NCBI GenBank assembly: GCA_023213395.1
Contig: CM041465.1
Span: forward strand, 218,929,741-218,993,740
Length of the DNA: 64,000 nt
Direction: 5' to 3'
DNA from: Cycas panzhihuaensis
Taxonomy: Eukaryota; Cycadophyta
The notes beneath the pieces were generated by a model that was given only the letters and a program-made list of their open reading frames with translations, searched no databases and was not told the origin of the DNA. The position numbers were made by a program, and so were the translations under genes. Shown here in pieces: positions 21,290-33,420 of this stretch (position 1 is its first letter; the number at the start of each line of letters is the position of its first letter).

Positions 21290-22301
21290 AGTTCTCACTC
21301 GATTAGATAACTATACTTTGAAAACCACAATCAAGCTTGATAGTAATATGTGGCATAAACGATTTAGCCACCTAAATTACAATAGTTTAGCTCTCATAAA
21401 GAAAGTGGATATGGTTGATGGGCTACCTCATATTGAAGCTAACAAAGGTATTTATAAAGGTTGTCTCCTAGGATAACAACATAGGGAAAGTTTTCTTGAT
21501 GGTAGCTATAGAGAAAAAAGACCACTCCATCTAATCTATATAGATCTTTGTGGTCCTATAGATATCCCATCATTATCAAATGCTAAATATTTCCTTATAT
21601 TCATTGATAATTATATAAGAAAAATATGAGTTTATTTCTTGAAGTTTAAATCAGATGTATTTCAATGTTTCATCGACTCGAAAACCTTTATGGAAAGGAA
21701 AAGTGGACATAAAATACTCTCTTTAAGATTAAATAATGGGGGAGAGTTTATTTCAAATGAATTTAATAACTATTGCATACATCATGGCATTAGAAGAAAA
21801 CACACAAACTCCTACACCCCTCAATAAAATGGGGTTGTTGAATAAAAGAATTACAGCATAGTTAAAACGGTTAGGTGCATGTTAAAGGACAAAACATTAG
21901 GACATGAGTTCTGGGTAAAAGCTATCCACACTGATGTCTACCTACTCAATAGGTATACTACCATGGCCCTTGCGTGAATGACACCTGAAGAAGCATAGAT
22001 TGGATATAAACCTAGTATCCACCATTTAAAAATCTTTGGTTTCCTAACTTATGCCCATGTCCTTAAATAAAAGAGGACTAAGATAGATGATAAAAGCGTT
22101 AAATATATGTTTATTGGTTATAGTGATGTTTTAAAATTATATAAGATATATGACCCCAAAGCAATAAAGGTCATAGTAAGCAAGGATATTATGTTCAAAG
22201 AAAATGATTATTATCACTTTGATTATGTTCAAGACAAAGGCAAAGGTATTATGATAAACGTTGACTCAACTACTAGATCCATATATGTGCCACCTAAATA
22301 G
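21290..22301 (+). pseudogene. copia-2 integrase
   Basis: WHKRFSHLNYNSLALI (zinc-binding start) near 21350, LIYIDLCGPI with the first Asp near 21540, LRLNNGGEFISNEF near 21725 where the catalytic Asp has become Asn, and NGVVE-stop-KN near 21835 with the Glu kept. The C-terminal part runs through HLKIFGFLTYAHV and MFIGYSDVLKLYKIYDPKAI to 22301. Stops often replace Gln, Arg or Trp. Confidence 0.88.
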
Positions 22302-23420
22302 GACCCAAGATAAAACATTAGTGTACCAAGTGGTGAGGGAACCTCTTTTCAACCTCCACCATAAAGGTTCCCTAGATGGGTTTAAAGGAACCACAACTTA
22401 GATAATATTCTAGATAATGATTATGATAGAAGATCCACTCATTCACATAGGGTGAACTTTACTCTTATGAGTCAAGTCATAGAAACTCATGAGCCTCACA
22501 CCTTTGAGGAGGCTAATACTTGTGATAATTGGAGAAAAGCCATGGAAGAATAATACAATTCTATAGTAAAGAATGATACATGGGAACTTGTTGACCTTCC
22601 ACCCAATAAGAAGTCCATTAGAACTAAATAGGCCTATAAGACCAAAATAGATCTAATGGATCAATTGGTAAATATAAAGTTAGACTCATAGCCAAGCAAT
22701 ATGCCTAAAAGGAAGATATAAATAATAGCAAAACCTTTGCTCCTGTTGCACAAATAGAGTTAGTTCGTATGATGTTGAGTTTAGTTGCCCAAAAGGATTA
22801 GGATATTCATCAAATGGATATCAAAAGTGTATTCCTTAATGTCTATATTGAAGAGGGCATCTATGTCTAATAAGCAAAAGGTTTTGAAGTTAGGGGGGAA
22901 GAAAATAAAGTGTACAAACTGAAAAAGATGCTTTATGGATTAAAACAAGCACCTAGAGCATGGTACTGTAGGATTGATAAATATTTTAGAGACTAAGGAT
23001 TCTAAAGAACTCAATCAGATCCAAATTTATAAATCAAAATCAAAGGAGATTCCATTTTGATAATGGGACTTTATGTAGATGACCTTATCTATACAGGAAA
23101 TGACTCCTATCTTTCACAAAAGTTCAAGGATGATATGTGTAAAGAATTTGAAATGACTGATTTATGCTTGATGTATTACTTCTTAAGATTGGAAGTGTGG
23201 CAAGATGATGACGATATTTTTATTTCTCCAAGAAAATATGTTTTGGACTTACTCTTAAAGTTCAAGATAAGTGATTACAAAGCCTTAGTTACACTTGCTA
23301 AAGGTGGCATTAAGTTATCTAAACTTAATAACTCTGCACTAATGGATCCCACTCTTTATAGACAATTGATTGGTAGCTTAATATATTTGACATCAACATG
23401 ACCTGATATTATGCATGCAA
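22302..23420 (+). pseudogene. copia-2 reverse transcriptase
   Basis: After a linker, NWRKAMEE at about 22530 and WELVDLPPNKKSIRTK start the [15 protein letters not shown] is at about 22930-22970 and GLYVDDLIYTGND at 23066-23104, with Y-V-D-D at 23072-23083. 23057-23401 is open for 114 codons, ending LYRQLIGSLIYLTST. Frameshifts between 22640 and 22920 scramble the middle. All enzyme boxes are recognisable but no full frame exists. Confidence 0.9.
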
Positions 23421-24031
23421 TTAATGTAGTATCAAGGTTTATGCAAAATCCTAAATCCACTTATTGGTAAGCAATTAAATAAATTTTACAATACTTAAAA
23501 GGTACAATAGATTATGCGTTATATTATAAATCTTCACCAAACTTTAGGTTGGCTAGATATACAGATTCTAATTAAGCAGAATATATTAATGATAGAAAAT
23601 CTATTTCAAGGTATACATTTAGTTTAGGTTTAGAAACCATAACATGGAGCACTAAGAAACAAAATATAGTTTCCTTATCTGTAATAGAAGTAGATTACAA
23701 AGCAACAATTTTAGGTGCATATGAGATAGTATGGTTACGACAACTTCTGTATGATCTTCAGATGGAATAGAAAGGCCCTACCAAAATTTGGTGGGATAAT
23801 CAAAGCATTATTCAAATGACTCACAATCTGCTTTTCCATGGAAAAACTAAACATATTAAGACTCAACATCACTTCATTCGGGAATTGGTCCAAGCAGGTG
23901 AAATTGAGTTGGTGTATTGTAGTATAGAAGACCAAATAGTAGATATCTTCATAAAGGCATTGGGAAAAATCAAGTTCCATAAATTTAGAGAAAAACTCGG
24001 AGTTATATATAATGGACATTATGGGGGAGAA
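23421..24031 (+). pseudogene. copia-2 RNase H
   Basis: Follows RT without break: RYTDSN-stop-AEY (first Asp; usual Y-x-D-x-D-W-A), TWSTKKQNIVSLSVIEVDYK (usual S-S-T-E-A-E-Y with Glu kept as EVDY), WWDNQSIIQMTHN (Asp), and HHFIRELVQAGEIELVYCSI, DQIVDIFIKALGKIKF. The last stretch 23816-24037 is open and ends at the polypurine tract. Confidence 0.9.
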
Positions 24032-24240
24032 TATTAGTGTAATGTACATTATGATAAATTAATGTGCAAATGGACCTTGGGAACTAGTGGGCTACCACCA
24101 ACCATCCTTAGGCCACCACCAGCCACTCAAGCTGACTTCAAGATACAAAAGCTAACAAGGTATGCTTGTCTAATATTTTTATTTATTATTTATTATTTTT
24201 TGAATTGATGTTGGGTTGAGGCAGGCTCTCACCTCCTCAC
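24020..24240 (+). repeat. copia-2 polypurine tract and start of 3' LTR
   Basis: TGGGGGAGAA at 24022-24031 is the polypurine tract. The LTR should begin with TG; here TATTAGTG at 24032 shows TG changed to TA. Inside are GTAATGTACATTATG and an AT-rich promoter-like block (24176-24205). The end is not found; homology to the gypsy 3' half begins by about 24355. Confidence 0.65.
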
Positions 24241-24329
24241 AATTATGGGTGTACCACTAGGTGTTTTTTAACACCTCCTTGAATTATTAGAGATTTGATT
24301 TACTATTTTAACTATGGCTTAACATCTTT

Positions 24330-26340
24330 GATCTACTCTAGCCTTTGTAAACCTAAATCTACTTAAGGCCACAAACAATGAAGCAGAGTGTACGATTATC
24401 ATTGAAGCCTTAACTGACATGGTTTGTTTCCACCATAGGCCCATTATCCTACATTGCAACTCCTAAAGCATGGTATTCTAGTTGAACTAATCTTATCAGG
24501 TCCTTTACCCTAGGTTGAGATTTTTATCTATAGAAGCCAAGTTCTTATTGACCTACTTTTCCTTAGTTGATATTTAGTATATTCTACATGACAGAAATGC
24601 CAAGGCTGATAGCCTAGTCGACCTCATCCTTGAGTGTCACCTTCAGCTTCAAGGCAACTCCTTATCAACATAATATGTTGCCACATTAGAGATAGTCTTA
24701 GGGAGCAACTCTACATCTCTCTTCCTTTCTATTACCTTTGTATAATAGCCACTAATTAGGTTAAACTATGGTGATTAATACCCTTATTCACTTATCTTTT
24801 GTCCTTAGACAACGATGATGCATCCTCTTTTTTCTTCCTTAAGGACTCCTTTAGGTTTTAAAACCTTTCTTAGGGTCATGCCATCCATTAGGTGTAGCAC
24901 TAAGAGCACCCCCCTTAATCGCCGCCTTCTTATCCTATATATACATACTTGGGATTTGTGGCCACATGCCCCAAGATCGATCCAATCTCCCTCCTTAGCT
25001 CATACCTCCTATATGTGTACCCGCTATAACACTTGCTGCCTCCTAGGCTACACACACATTTTACTTTTAGATGTTGATCATACTAACAATATTTGTGTTA
25101 GTAGCATTCACCATCATCTTAGCTTTAAAGCAATGAGGCTCTACTGCTAAGGGGCAGTGTTTCCCAGCCACCAGGAATGGGTTGGGAGATTTGTGATGTA
25201 AGTAAGTATAGGTATGTGTCTTTATCCCACATTCCACTATATATCTTGTGTTTATTTCTTTGTATGATGATTGTGTGACTACGAAATGCATGATTATTTG
25301 GTTTACTTGGCTTGCTTTTTTATGTTTTTATGCCAATGATAACTAGGACTCTAGTCTAATGGCTCTAGAGCCCCCATTATGGTCTCTCGTTCAGTAAGAT
25401 GACTTTTTAATATTCTCACAACTTTGTTTTTGCATGGTTTTAACTCATTATTACCCATTTATTTTATTCTCTCGCCCTTATTGCATGTGATCAGTCACTT
25501 AGAGACTTCAGGGCTAGTCTATAGGAGTTTGGGGTGGGAGTTTAAAGCCTTTCTATCAAATTTTTACTAATTTTTTTGCCCTATTATCATCCTGTAATGA
25601 TTATTGTATGTATCACACTCATTGTTGTCCACCTTGTGAAGCATCTCATGGTGCTACAAACATGTTTATGGTACTACATAAAACTTTGTAGTGCGACTAT
25701 TACTTCGACAAGCATGACTAGTAACATTCAAATTTCATAATTAATGCACCCTTGACATGGTAAGTGCCTCAAGGGCAACCCAAATCAAGGCACAATAGTT
25801 AGGAGCAGCGTTCCAAACAGTCAAAAGGCCATTTTGATTTTAATTAAGGGATCTTTTTGCTTATTCTTAATAGAAAACAAAGAGAAAAACTCATTCTTAG
25901 AGAAAAGAGACTACAAAATTTAGATTTCAGAATAGAGGCACTTCAAAACCTCCTTCTATGATCATTAAAAATATCTTTTCTCCCTTAGATCTAAAGAGCT
26001 TCACTAAGACACTCTTCCAAGAGTTGCAAGTGATATTTTTTCATCAATTTAGCCATAAACACCAAGCTTTCTTAAATGAAGTGGGTAAGATCCATATATA
26101 CTTTTAATTTTTAATGAGAGCTCTTCTTCACTAGCTTTGATTTTAGTTATCCAATTCATTTTTATCTTGTTTCTTAGCTTGAAGATTATAGTTTTCATAG
26201 CTTTTATCAACTTCATTCCATTAGAAGGTTAAAGGAACTATTTTGTATGGACTAGAAACTCCATACAACCACCATCATAGTATTGGAGGAGGGAGTGAGT
26301 GACATATTAACTATTTTAGGGAGTTTAGAGAAGGGTAATA
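24330..26340 (+). mobile_element. Older gypsy remnant related to the Tat-like element
   Basis: Collinear, diverged, AT-rich relative of 16430-18400. Matches: second RNase H (24355-24680), the ggcaagggg/aaggggca-GTGTTTCC block (25140-25170 against 17060-17085), the aaggggattttgctccc block (25840-25855 against 17775-17795), and the aagagcttcnc...ccaagngttgcaag block (25990-26030 against 18015-18065). No 5' half is seen in the window. Being AT-rich and full of stops, it is much older than the element at 5256-19663. Confidence 0.7.
24355..24680 (+). pseudogene. RNase H fragment of the older gypsy remnant
   Basis: LLKATNNEAECTIIIEALTD near 24363-24420 aligns with LEATNNEAEYTAIIEALTD of the second RNase H at 16420. 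ILHCNS near 24450 corresponds to MLFCDS (Asp to Asn), and NAKADSLVDLILECHLQLQ near 24597-24655 corresponds to NVEADSLVCLILERRL. The upstream DGGSR part is missing. Confidence 0.78.
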
Positions 26341-28000
26341 GGTGTAAGTTCCAACTTTTTGCATCCCCTTCTCATTGCATAATCCCTTCCCAAATCACAC
26401 GATGTTAAATCTCAAGGTGCATGCACCTCCCACTCTAATATTTAGCCATGCTACCATACTATTATGTGGGTACACACTACTAATATTTGGAGAACCTATC
26501 TCACCTTTATATCACACCTTTCTCTCGACTTGTTATTTGAGTTGTAAGATTGAGAATTTCTTCTTGAATCTACTAGGGAGACCACCCATATTAGGAGGAA
26601 AAATCCATCCAGAGGTACCCCCCTTATCCCCTTCCTTCATCATTCACACTCTTTATATGCTTAGATTTCTTGTAAAGAGGACTAACATTTGCTTGATGTG
26701 TTTGTTTCCTTTACTTGGTTGAAAGTAGAACATAATTTCTAAAGTATATATGTTTATATATATTGCTAATATCTCTTTTGGATAGTGTCTTTCTTTATAC
26801 ATATAGGGTGGAGAGCATACCTCTTCAATATTGTTAACAAGGCACAAAGAGGATCTTATCTCTCAAGATAAGTAATAATTTATGTCTTGGCATTTTGTTT
26901 CCTTTCATGTACATTGTTTCTTTGTTTCCTTTTTTCTTTATTCATACACTATTCTAGTTAGACTTGAGGTGGGTAAGTGGAGCCTTATTATCTACTACCT
27001 TTCTTACAGTCAAGGAACTCCACACTCTAGAAAAGTAGGATTAAGGAGGAGTGAGGTTAGAATCATCATCAAATACCATGAACTAAGTACATTCCCCTTG
27101 AATCCTTCCTCCCTTGCAATCATTTTTTTTTTATTATAGTACTTGCCCCCAAATCCCTTATTAAGGCAAATTTGCTTCCTTTTCTTTGAAGCTTGTTTTA
27201 TTGATTGCATGCACATATGCATACAAAGAAAGCTAAAGATTTAGTTTAGAGAAGCATCTCTCCTTGCATGACTAAGAAAGGAAATCATTTGAAAGAAAAG
27301 ATTCTTTTCTCACTTACTCTTTTCATCCCATGTAAAGGGGAGGCATACTAGGGGAACATTGCCTTACACTTGCATATAAAAAGGGAAAAATATTGCTTCT
27401 TCCTCTCTCTCGAATCACTCCCAATTGCATCATTATCTTTACCTTATATGCACATGACCTTAAAGTCCCTTTTAATGTCAAAAGACAAAGGATGTGAATT
27501 GAGAGCAAGATTTTACATTTGTTGCACATTGTTTGTTATATTTGCTAGTTGCTTTTGCTTTATCATAATGTGCATACAAATTCAAAACACCACCTTTGAA
27601 CAAAACACTACACCCAAATAAAAAAACATAGAATTCTCGCATAACCCAAAAGGAGCCATTTATACAAGGAAGGAATCAACCAAACTTCCTCTTCTACCTT
27701 TGATTACTGCTTATTACCATGCCCTCTCCCACGAGGGAAACCTACCTCTTCTTCCTAAGTGAGGATAGGAGAAGCCTGCTTAGGCAACTCAGTAACTCAA
27801 GAAGGCCAAGCTCTCTACAAACCACTACTCCATATACTAAACAAATCAACATACGTCTTACACCCATCAATCAACAAACCCTAGAACCCTATAGGCAAAG
27901 AAGGGAACATGTGTGCTATGGGCCACTAAACTCGCATCCAAGTGGTGCATGAACATCCTTGATGGTAAACTAAAGCCATATCATATCTCATAGGCCTTCA
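26341..28000. other. Unassigned sequence, possibly LTR of the older gypsy remnant
   Basis: AT-rich with CT-rich blocks (26400-26720, 27700-27950). The order fits a decayed LTR: after the remnant above, with a TATA-like string at 27374-27380 (gcatataaaaaggg) and aagcatctctccttgcatg at 27253 resembling the R region of the younger element. No coding match; the open frames of 60-115 codons have no recognisable domain. Confidence 0.35.
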
Positions 28001-29275
28001 CCTCTTAAGCCTATTATTATATGGTGTGTCATTACTTCTAGTGACGCCTTGTAGGTGCACTTCCATGTTCAAGTCTAACCCCATTGATGTAATCATAACT
28101 AGAGAATTGAAGATCAGTTTACTCAAAACTAATGATGATGATATATTTCTATCTATTGAGCCATAAGTTGCCTTTACTATTGTAATTCTTAGAGCTATAA
28201 GAGAAGTTATATGGAATGCACTTAAAGCTCAAACAATAAGAGATTGGGAAGAAGATTTGGAAGATACTTTTATAAGTCATTTGACTATTTACAATTTTAA
28301 ATCTAGTGTGAGAGATGAATAATGAAGGAAAGGTGAGGAGCTTGTAATTTTAGGCCATCCATTGTCTAATTATAGTTGTGTATAGTGGGTGATATCGATG
28401 GATACGATTGATAACTTAGAGGGCAAATCAAAGGGCTATATTGCATTATATAGAGGATGGTATACTATAGATAGGTAAATGAAGTGTAGACTATTTATGA
28501 TCCATGTGGACATATATATATTAAGATCATAGTCATTTTTGTATAGGATCTAAAGTTTATGTATCAGAGATAAAGCTTGGGGATAGTTCCAACTTGTAAT
28601 TTGATGAGGATTATTACAAGTATATATTATGAGTTGGCCCATGTGGTCGATTATGCCCTTGGTTATAGGGTATGCTTATTGTCATGGTAGCAATCTTATG
28701 AACTTAGAATTTAAATTTTTCATTGGATAAGTTAGTTGGATATACTTTGTAGTTAGCCCATATTTTAAAGACCATATTATGAAGAGGGATGTATTTGAAG
28801 GTTTTGAACCACCTTAATAAAAGGAGTATACTAGTTGGTATTCACACTTTGAGGCAGTGTCTATGATGGCAATACAACATGCATTCATTAGGGGTAGGGG
28901 TTGATTGCATGCTAGGCCATATAAATTGAGTGGAGTTTGAGATATTATTCACATTGGTTGATGAATTATATATTACTTCATGGTATGATGTGGAGCCTAA
29001 GGTATTATTGATGATCATGGTCATCTTGTACTTTATTTTATGGTGTGGTGTCATCTTAATTTCATGAGGCTTTTATGCCTTGAATAAGAGAATGTGTTTT
29101 ATTTCATGACTATTAGACAAGAGACTACAAGGTGTTTATGGTGGCACTTGATTTGAGATTTCATGTAGTTCTTGGCAATTTGATGTGTTAATTTGGTGTG
29201 CTAGTATGTGTTAAGATAATGGGTTTATAAATATAATATTTCTAGTATTTATATTCCTTCAGACTATTAGAGGGA
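28001..29275. other. AT-rich sequence without recognised features
   Basis: Many stops in all frames. I see no domain, LTR boundary or repeat. It may be the 5' end of LINE-A or an unrelated decayed element. Confidence 0.4.
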
Positions 29276-30060
29276 ATGAAGATATCTGTTGCTAGTTCCT
29301 CTAAAGCAAGCGAGGCTAGGTGTAAGTCTTGGGTAATTTTGGAAGAATAGTTCCCCTAGTCCTATGATGCCTTACACTGAAGGGTCTATCCCACTTTACA
29401 AGGATTTTGATAAAAAAAATAAAAAAAGGTAAGTTAGTTTGTTAGTATTAAATATTAATGTTATTTCTAATGCATTAAATGATGTTTATTCCCAGGCATT
29501 AATAGCATATTTTATTATCCAAATCCTTTTAGAGGTGGTTATTAGGCAATGGGCCAAGTTTATCATGGAAATATTCTAATAGAAGATAATTTCTATCTAA
29601 AATCTAGACAAAGGTTTTTTAAGCTTTATTTTTGAGTCCTCAAAAACCTTGTAGTAAGTGTTATATAGAGGTCCATAGATGTTAGGTGGAACTTAATGGA
29701 TTTTAACCACTAAGATCTTAACTACTTTATAAATTAGGATGTGGCATTTAAATGCCTAGTATGGGTTGAGTTCCCAGGTATTCCCATGTACTAGTGGATT
29801 TTCATAAAAGAACTCTCTTAGCCTCTAGGGAATTTTGTATTTTTGGAGCCTTATAAGGAATTCCGACTTAATCTAAACATTAGAGGTTATGTTAGGGTGC
29901 ATTTATCAAAAGATCTTCCTAAGTATCCCCAAATCTAATGTAGTGATGAAATACTAAAATAGAAAATTCTCTATCTAAATATACCTAATTTGTGCTTTTG
30001 ATGTTACTGTTGAGAGCATAGAGTCAAACCATGGAGTCTATCCCCAGATGAAATCCCCAA
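29276..30060 (+). pseudogene. LINE-A ORF1 (DUF4283-like with CCHC)
   Basis: RNA-binding ORF1 protein of a plant L1-type LINE. ATG at 29276 (MKISVASSSKASEARCKSW). WVEFPGIPMY-stop-WIFIKELS, then PLGNFVFLEPY and NIRGYVRVHLSKDLPKYPQI at about 29765-29935 have the layout of DUF4283 (W-V-x-x-P-G-x-P). PNLCF-stop-CYC-stop-EHRVKPW at about 29985-30035 is a CCHC knuckle with the last Cys read as Trp. Stops stand at several conserved positions. Confidence 0.65.
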
Positions 30061-30476
30061 ATCACTGGTTGAAATATCTAATAAATGGATTAAGGTCCAT
30101 AGTAAAAAGTAAAAAATAAGCCTTCTAAGTCAAATTAGTAATAAGTTATTAAGGCTCAAGTCCAAGCAAGGCTGGAGGATAAGAAAAAATAGTCAATATC
30201 AACCTTCGATAAGAGTAAGGGAAAGATGGTTTTATAACTATTTGTTAAGCCATTCCTTTTCACCTTAAAACTAGTCTCCCCATTAGATATACCTAAGACT
30301 CTAAAGATTAGGGGGTGTAGAGAAAGAGAAGGGGGAGGTATTAATTAATAATTTCTTTGACCCAATTATTAAGAAACCTAAATCCTCCAATAGTGCATTA
30401 AAGTCTAATATATTTTACCTCTTAGGAGATAGCCCTAATAAATAGGGTCATGATATGGAGATACAAGATGACCATG

Positions 30477-31116
30477 ATGAACATTATTAGTTTAGAATAT
30501 GAGGGGCCTCTCTAACTAGTTTAAAAGGATGGCAATTAGAAAGTTTTATAATAATTTTGTAGGGCTTAGCATAATATATTTATATAAAATCAAGTGTTTT
30601 GGTAGTAATCTTAAGTTTTCAACTACGCATATTTATGATGATGCCTTATCTTTTATCACATCCTTATAATGAAAAGTGGGGTGGCATTGTTATTCTTGTC
30701 AATCCACACAAGGTTAAGATCATAGTTGTTAATTTCTTAGGTCCTTGAAATCATTGTGTTTGGTTGCTATGAGGCTTAAGAATAGACTACTATAGATTCT
30801 CAACATCTATGCACCTAATGTATTTAATGATAAGGCCATACTCTAGTACTGGCTCGACCTGAACTTACCAGGTGTTATATAGATGTCTATAGAAACTTTA
30901 ATATAATAGAAATATCTTTTGATAAAATTTGGGATAGACCCTTTAGGTAGCACTAGGAGGAATGACATGATTAGTTAGTTTTCAAAAATAATTTTGACTT
31001 ATATGATCTAAACACATCTAAGAAAGATAAGGGACATGATCCATGGTTTACTTAGTCTAATTTCATACCTAAAAAAGAAAAGATTCTAAAAAGGCTTGAT
31101 AGGGTGATTATTTTAT
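30477..31116 (+). pseudogene. LINE-A endonuclease (ORF2 start)
   Basis: APE-type endonuclease that nicks target DNA. It begins MNIIS at 30477, and a base change/frameshift then gives (N)MRGLSN at about 30495-30515, the standard N-I-R-G-L start. NNFDLYDLNTSKKDKGHDPW, FT-stop-SNFIPKKEKILKRLDRVII at about 30985-31116 is the conserved F-T-W-S...R-L-D-R block. The rest of ORF2 is not found directly downstream. Confidence 0.65.
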
Positions 31117-32437
31117 AATAATCTATATTTATCACACATGGAGTTAGCTTAGTAAAGTATCCTATATGTAATAATTTCTATTTAGTAGAATAGAACATCC
31201 TATTATGAGATGGATACTACTTTTATGCTCTATTAAGTGTAAGGGTGCAGCTTATTTGTTATTTGTTTTATAGGATTTTGTCTAAGGCTAGATTTATTGT
31301 ATTTATAAATGAATACATCATAATAATTATAATGTTATAAATTATTTTTTATATTACCTCCACTATAGAAAAGGAGCCATATTACTTATATAGGACAATA
31401 TTATATAAGGAAACATATGATATAAATTAGGGAAGAATAGAGGGGAAACCTACTAAAATAGGGGAAAATATTTTATATAGGTGATGTAATACTCTATTTT
31501 AACTTATTCAAATCTAATTATAGACTAATTTTTAGCTTGATATAAGTTTGCCAAGTTGAAAAGGGCATTGCTAACTTTATAGCAAGTAGTAGAACTTTAA
31601 AACTAGAGATTGGATGGAAAATCTATGGTAGTTTAAAGTTGGGCCATTAAGATAGATTTTATAGTGATTTCTCATAGCTTTGTTTATTTTTCATAGGTTT
31701 AAAAAATCAAAGATTTGTAATTGGAAGAAAAATATAATTAAATCATGGCCATCGATCTAAAGTACACATGGTTGCATTGAGCATAACCCATAAGCAAGTT
31801 GATCACTCAAAGCAAAAAGGAAGTTTAGAACTCTACAATTAAAATAAAGCACCACCATCATATTAAATATACATGGCATAGCAATTTTGTAATTGGTGGG
31901 TCTATAAACCAAGTAAATGGTGAGGTGTAAATGGTTCAAGTATTTTTTCAAGTTGGTAACTTATTAAGTAACCACAATTGTTGAATAAGAGGATATGTGA
32001 AAAGATCTTAGGTACTTTAAAAATGGCTAATTACTTATGAGAAGTGATAAGTGAAAAGGAAGAAAGAGAATTTATATATGAGAAAGATTACAAAATAGAT
32101 CATGATCATTGGATCATTTGGCATAAAGGTTTATGATTTATGAAGGTTGTGATGAGTAACAAGAATTCAAATAATCTTAGAAGTTAAAGAGCTACAGAGT
32201 TAAAAAGGAATAGGAAAAGATATAGAAAGGGAAGAGATGGGGAGACACTAGGATATGGGGAGAAATTGCTACATGGGTAATTATAATAAGAATTAAAGAC
32301 ATATTAAGAGAGATGACAAGATACTCAAAAGAAGTTAGAGATATAATCAGATATTAGGGGAGAAAGAACAAATGATGCATAGAGACTATGTAGGCTAAAG
32401 TTCTATAAAGGAGGTTACATCTTAGGATTTTGCATAT
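31117..32437. other. AT-rich sequence without recognised features
   Basis: Between LINE-A and copia-3. No domain or repeat boundary seen. It ends in the left target duplication of copia-3. Confidence 0.4.
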
Positions 32438-32442
32438 GTTAT
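32438..32442. repeat. copia-3 target-site duplication, left
   Basis: gttat, matched at 45158-45162. It implies that the adjacent LTR end has changed from TG to TA. Confidence 0.88.
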
Positions 32443-32637
32443 TATTAAATATCAGAGAGAGATATAAGAATGATTGATGATTTATTATGAGAGGTCACTT
32501 ACATATATATACAATTACACATTGTAACCGACATGTGTCTGAGAGACATATGGCAGTTACTTATGTAAAGATATATAAAGAGGGGTTTTATATGACCCTT
32601 AAGTACATATTTCTAGATGAAACATTATACTCTAACA
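32443..32637 (-). repeat. copia-3 3' LTR
   Basis: 195 bp. On the minus strand it starts TGTTAGAGTATAATG next to the polypurine tract (32638-32648, TTAAGAGAGGG) and ends TTTAATA where CA is expected. It matches 44938-45157 plus 37349-37374. Edge 32443-32468 aligns without gaps to 37349-37374. Confidence 0.92.
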
Positions 32638-32648
32638 CCCTCTCTTAA

Positions 32649-33420
32649 TGTTTCATCCTTTTAATCCTATTTTATATCTAAGAACTATGAACTTATCTTT
32701 ACTAAGGGGCTTTGTTAAAATATCTACAATCTGTTTATTTATTGAATAGTAAGTTAAATTAATTTCTTTGTTTTGCACTTTTTCTCTTATGAAGTGATGA
32801 TGCACTTTAATATGCTTTATTTGAGCATGAAGAATAAGATTCTTGGTCAACTTTATGGTACTTTGATTGTCACAAAATAAGATGGTTGATTCCTTCTATT
32901 ATTAATCTAAGTCTGATAGTAATTGCTTGAGCCACACTACTTTGTAAGTTACATTGATTATTGACTTGTATTCTACTTTTGTTGATGATAGTGCAATTGT
33001 GGCTTGTCTTTTACTACTCCAAGTGATTGCTGCTAATATAAGAAAGAAACAATAACCTGTTATTAACTTTCCTTTTTCTCTATATCTAGCCCAATCTAAG
33101 TTGCCATATCCAATTGGTTTATTTGTTCTTAGTTTTAGATATGTGAGCTTTATATTGGTTGTTCCCTTTAAGTACCTGAGATTTTTTTATGTTGCTTTCT
33201 AGTATCTCACCTTTGGATCCTATATATACCTTGAAACTAGACTTACTGATTATGAGATATTTGATCTAGTTGTAGTAAGATATATTAGCCTACCTATTAG
33301 TTGCCTATATAATATTCCATTAACTATAGATTCACCTTTATCTAGAGTAAGATCAAAGCCTACTTCCATAGGAGTGATGCAAATGTTGCTTTCTTCTATC
33401 TTGAATTTTGATATCAAAAT
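32649..33420 (-). pseudogene. copia-3 RNase H
   Basis: Last pol domain. AITWSSKRQATIALSSTKVEY at about 32960-33020 is the W-S-S-x-K-Q...S-S-T-x-x-E-Y block with Glu kept. The open stretch 32850-32653 holds LILHAQIKHIKVHHHFIREK and DILTKPLSKDKF, ending close to the LTR. Numerous stops between 33040 and 33420. Confidence 0.88.

Larger units (their letters stand above)
19664..24240 (+). mobile_element. copia-2 LTR retrotransposon, interrupted by the gypsy element
   Basis: AT-rich, strongly decayed copia element with gag, protease, integrase, RT, RNase H, polypurine tract and start of a 3' LTR in normal order. Its 5' LTR and primer site are not seen, because the gypsy element ends at its leader (19663/19664). 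The missing part should lie left of the window. The right edge is uncertain: the LTR fades near 24240 into an older gypsy remnant. Confidence 0.85.

Noticed and set aside
32437-32638. copia-3 3' LTR starting at the TG at 32437
   Set aside because: A gap-free alignment to 37349-37374 and the perfect gttat duplication place the edge at 32443, with TG mutated to TA.
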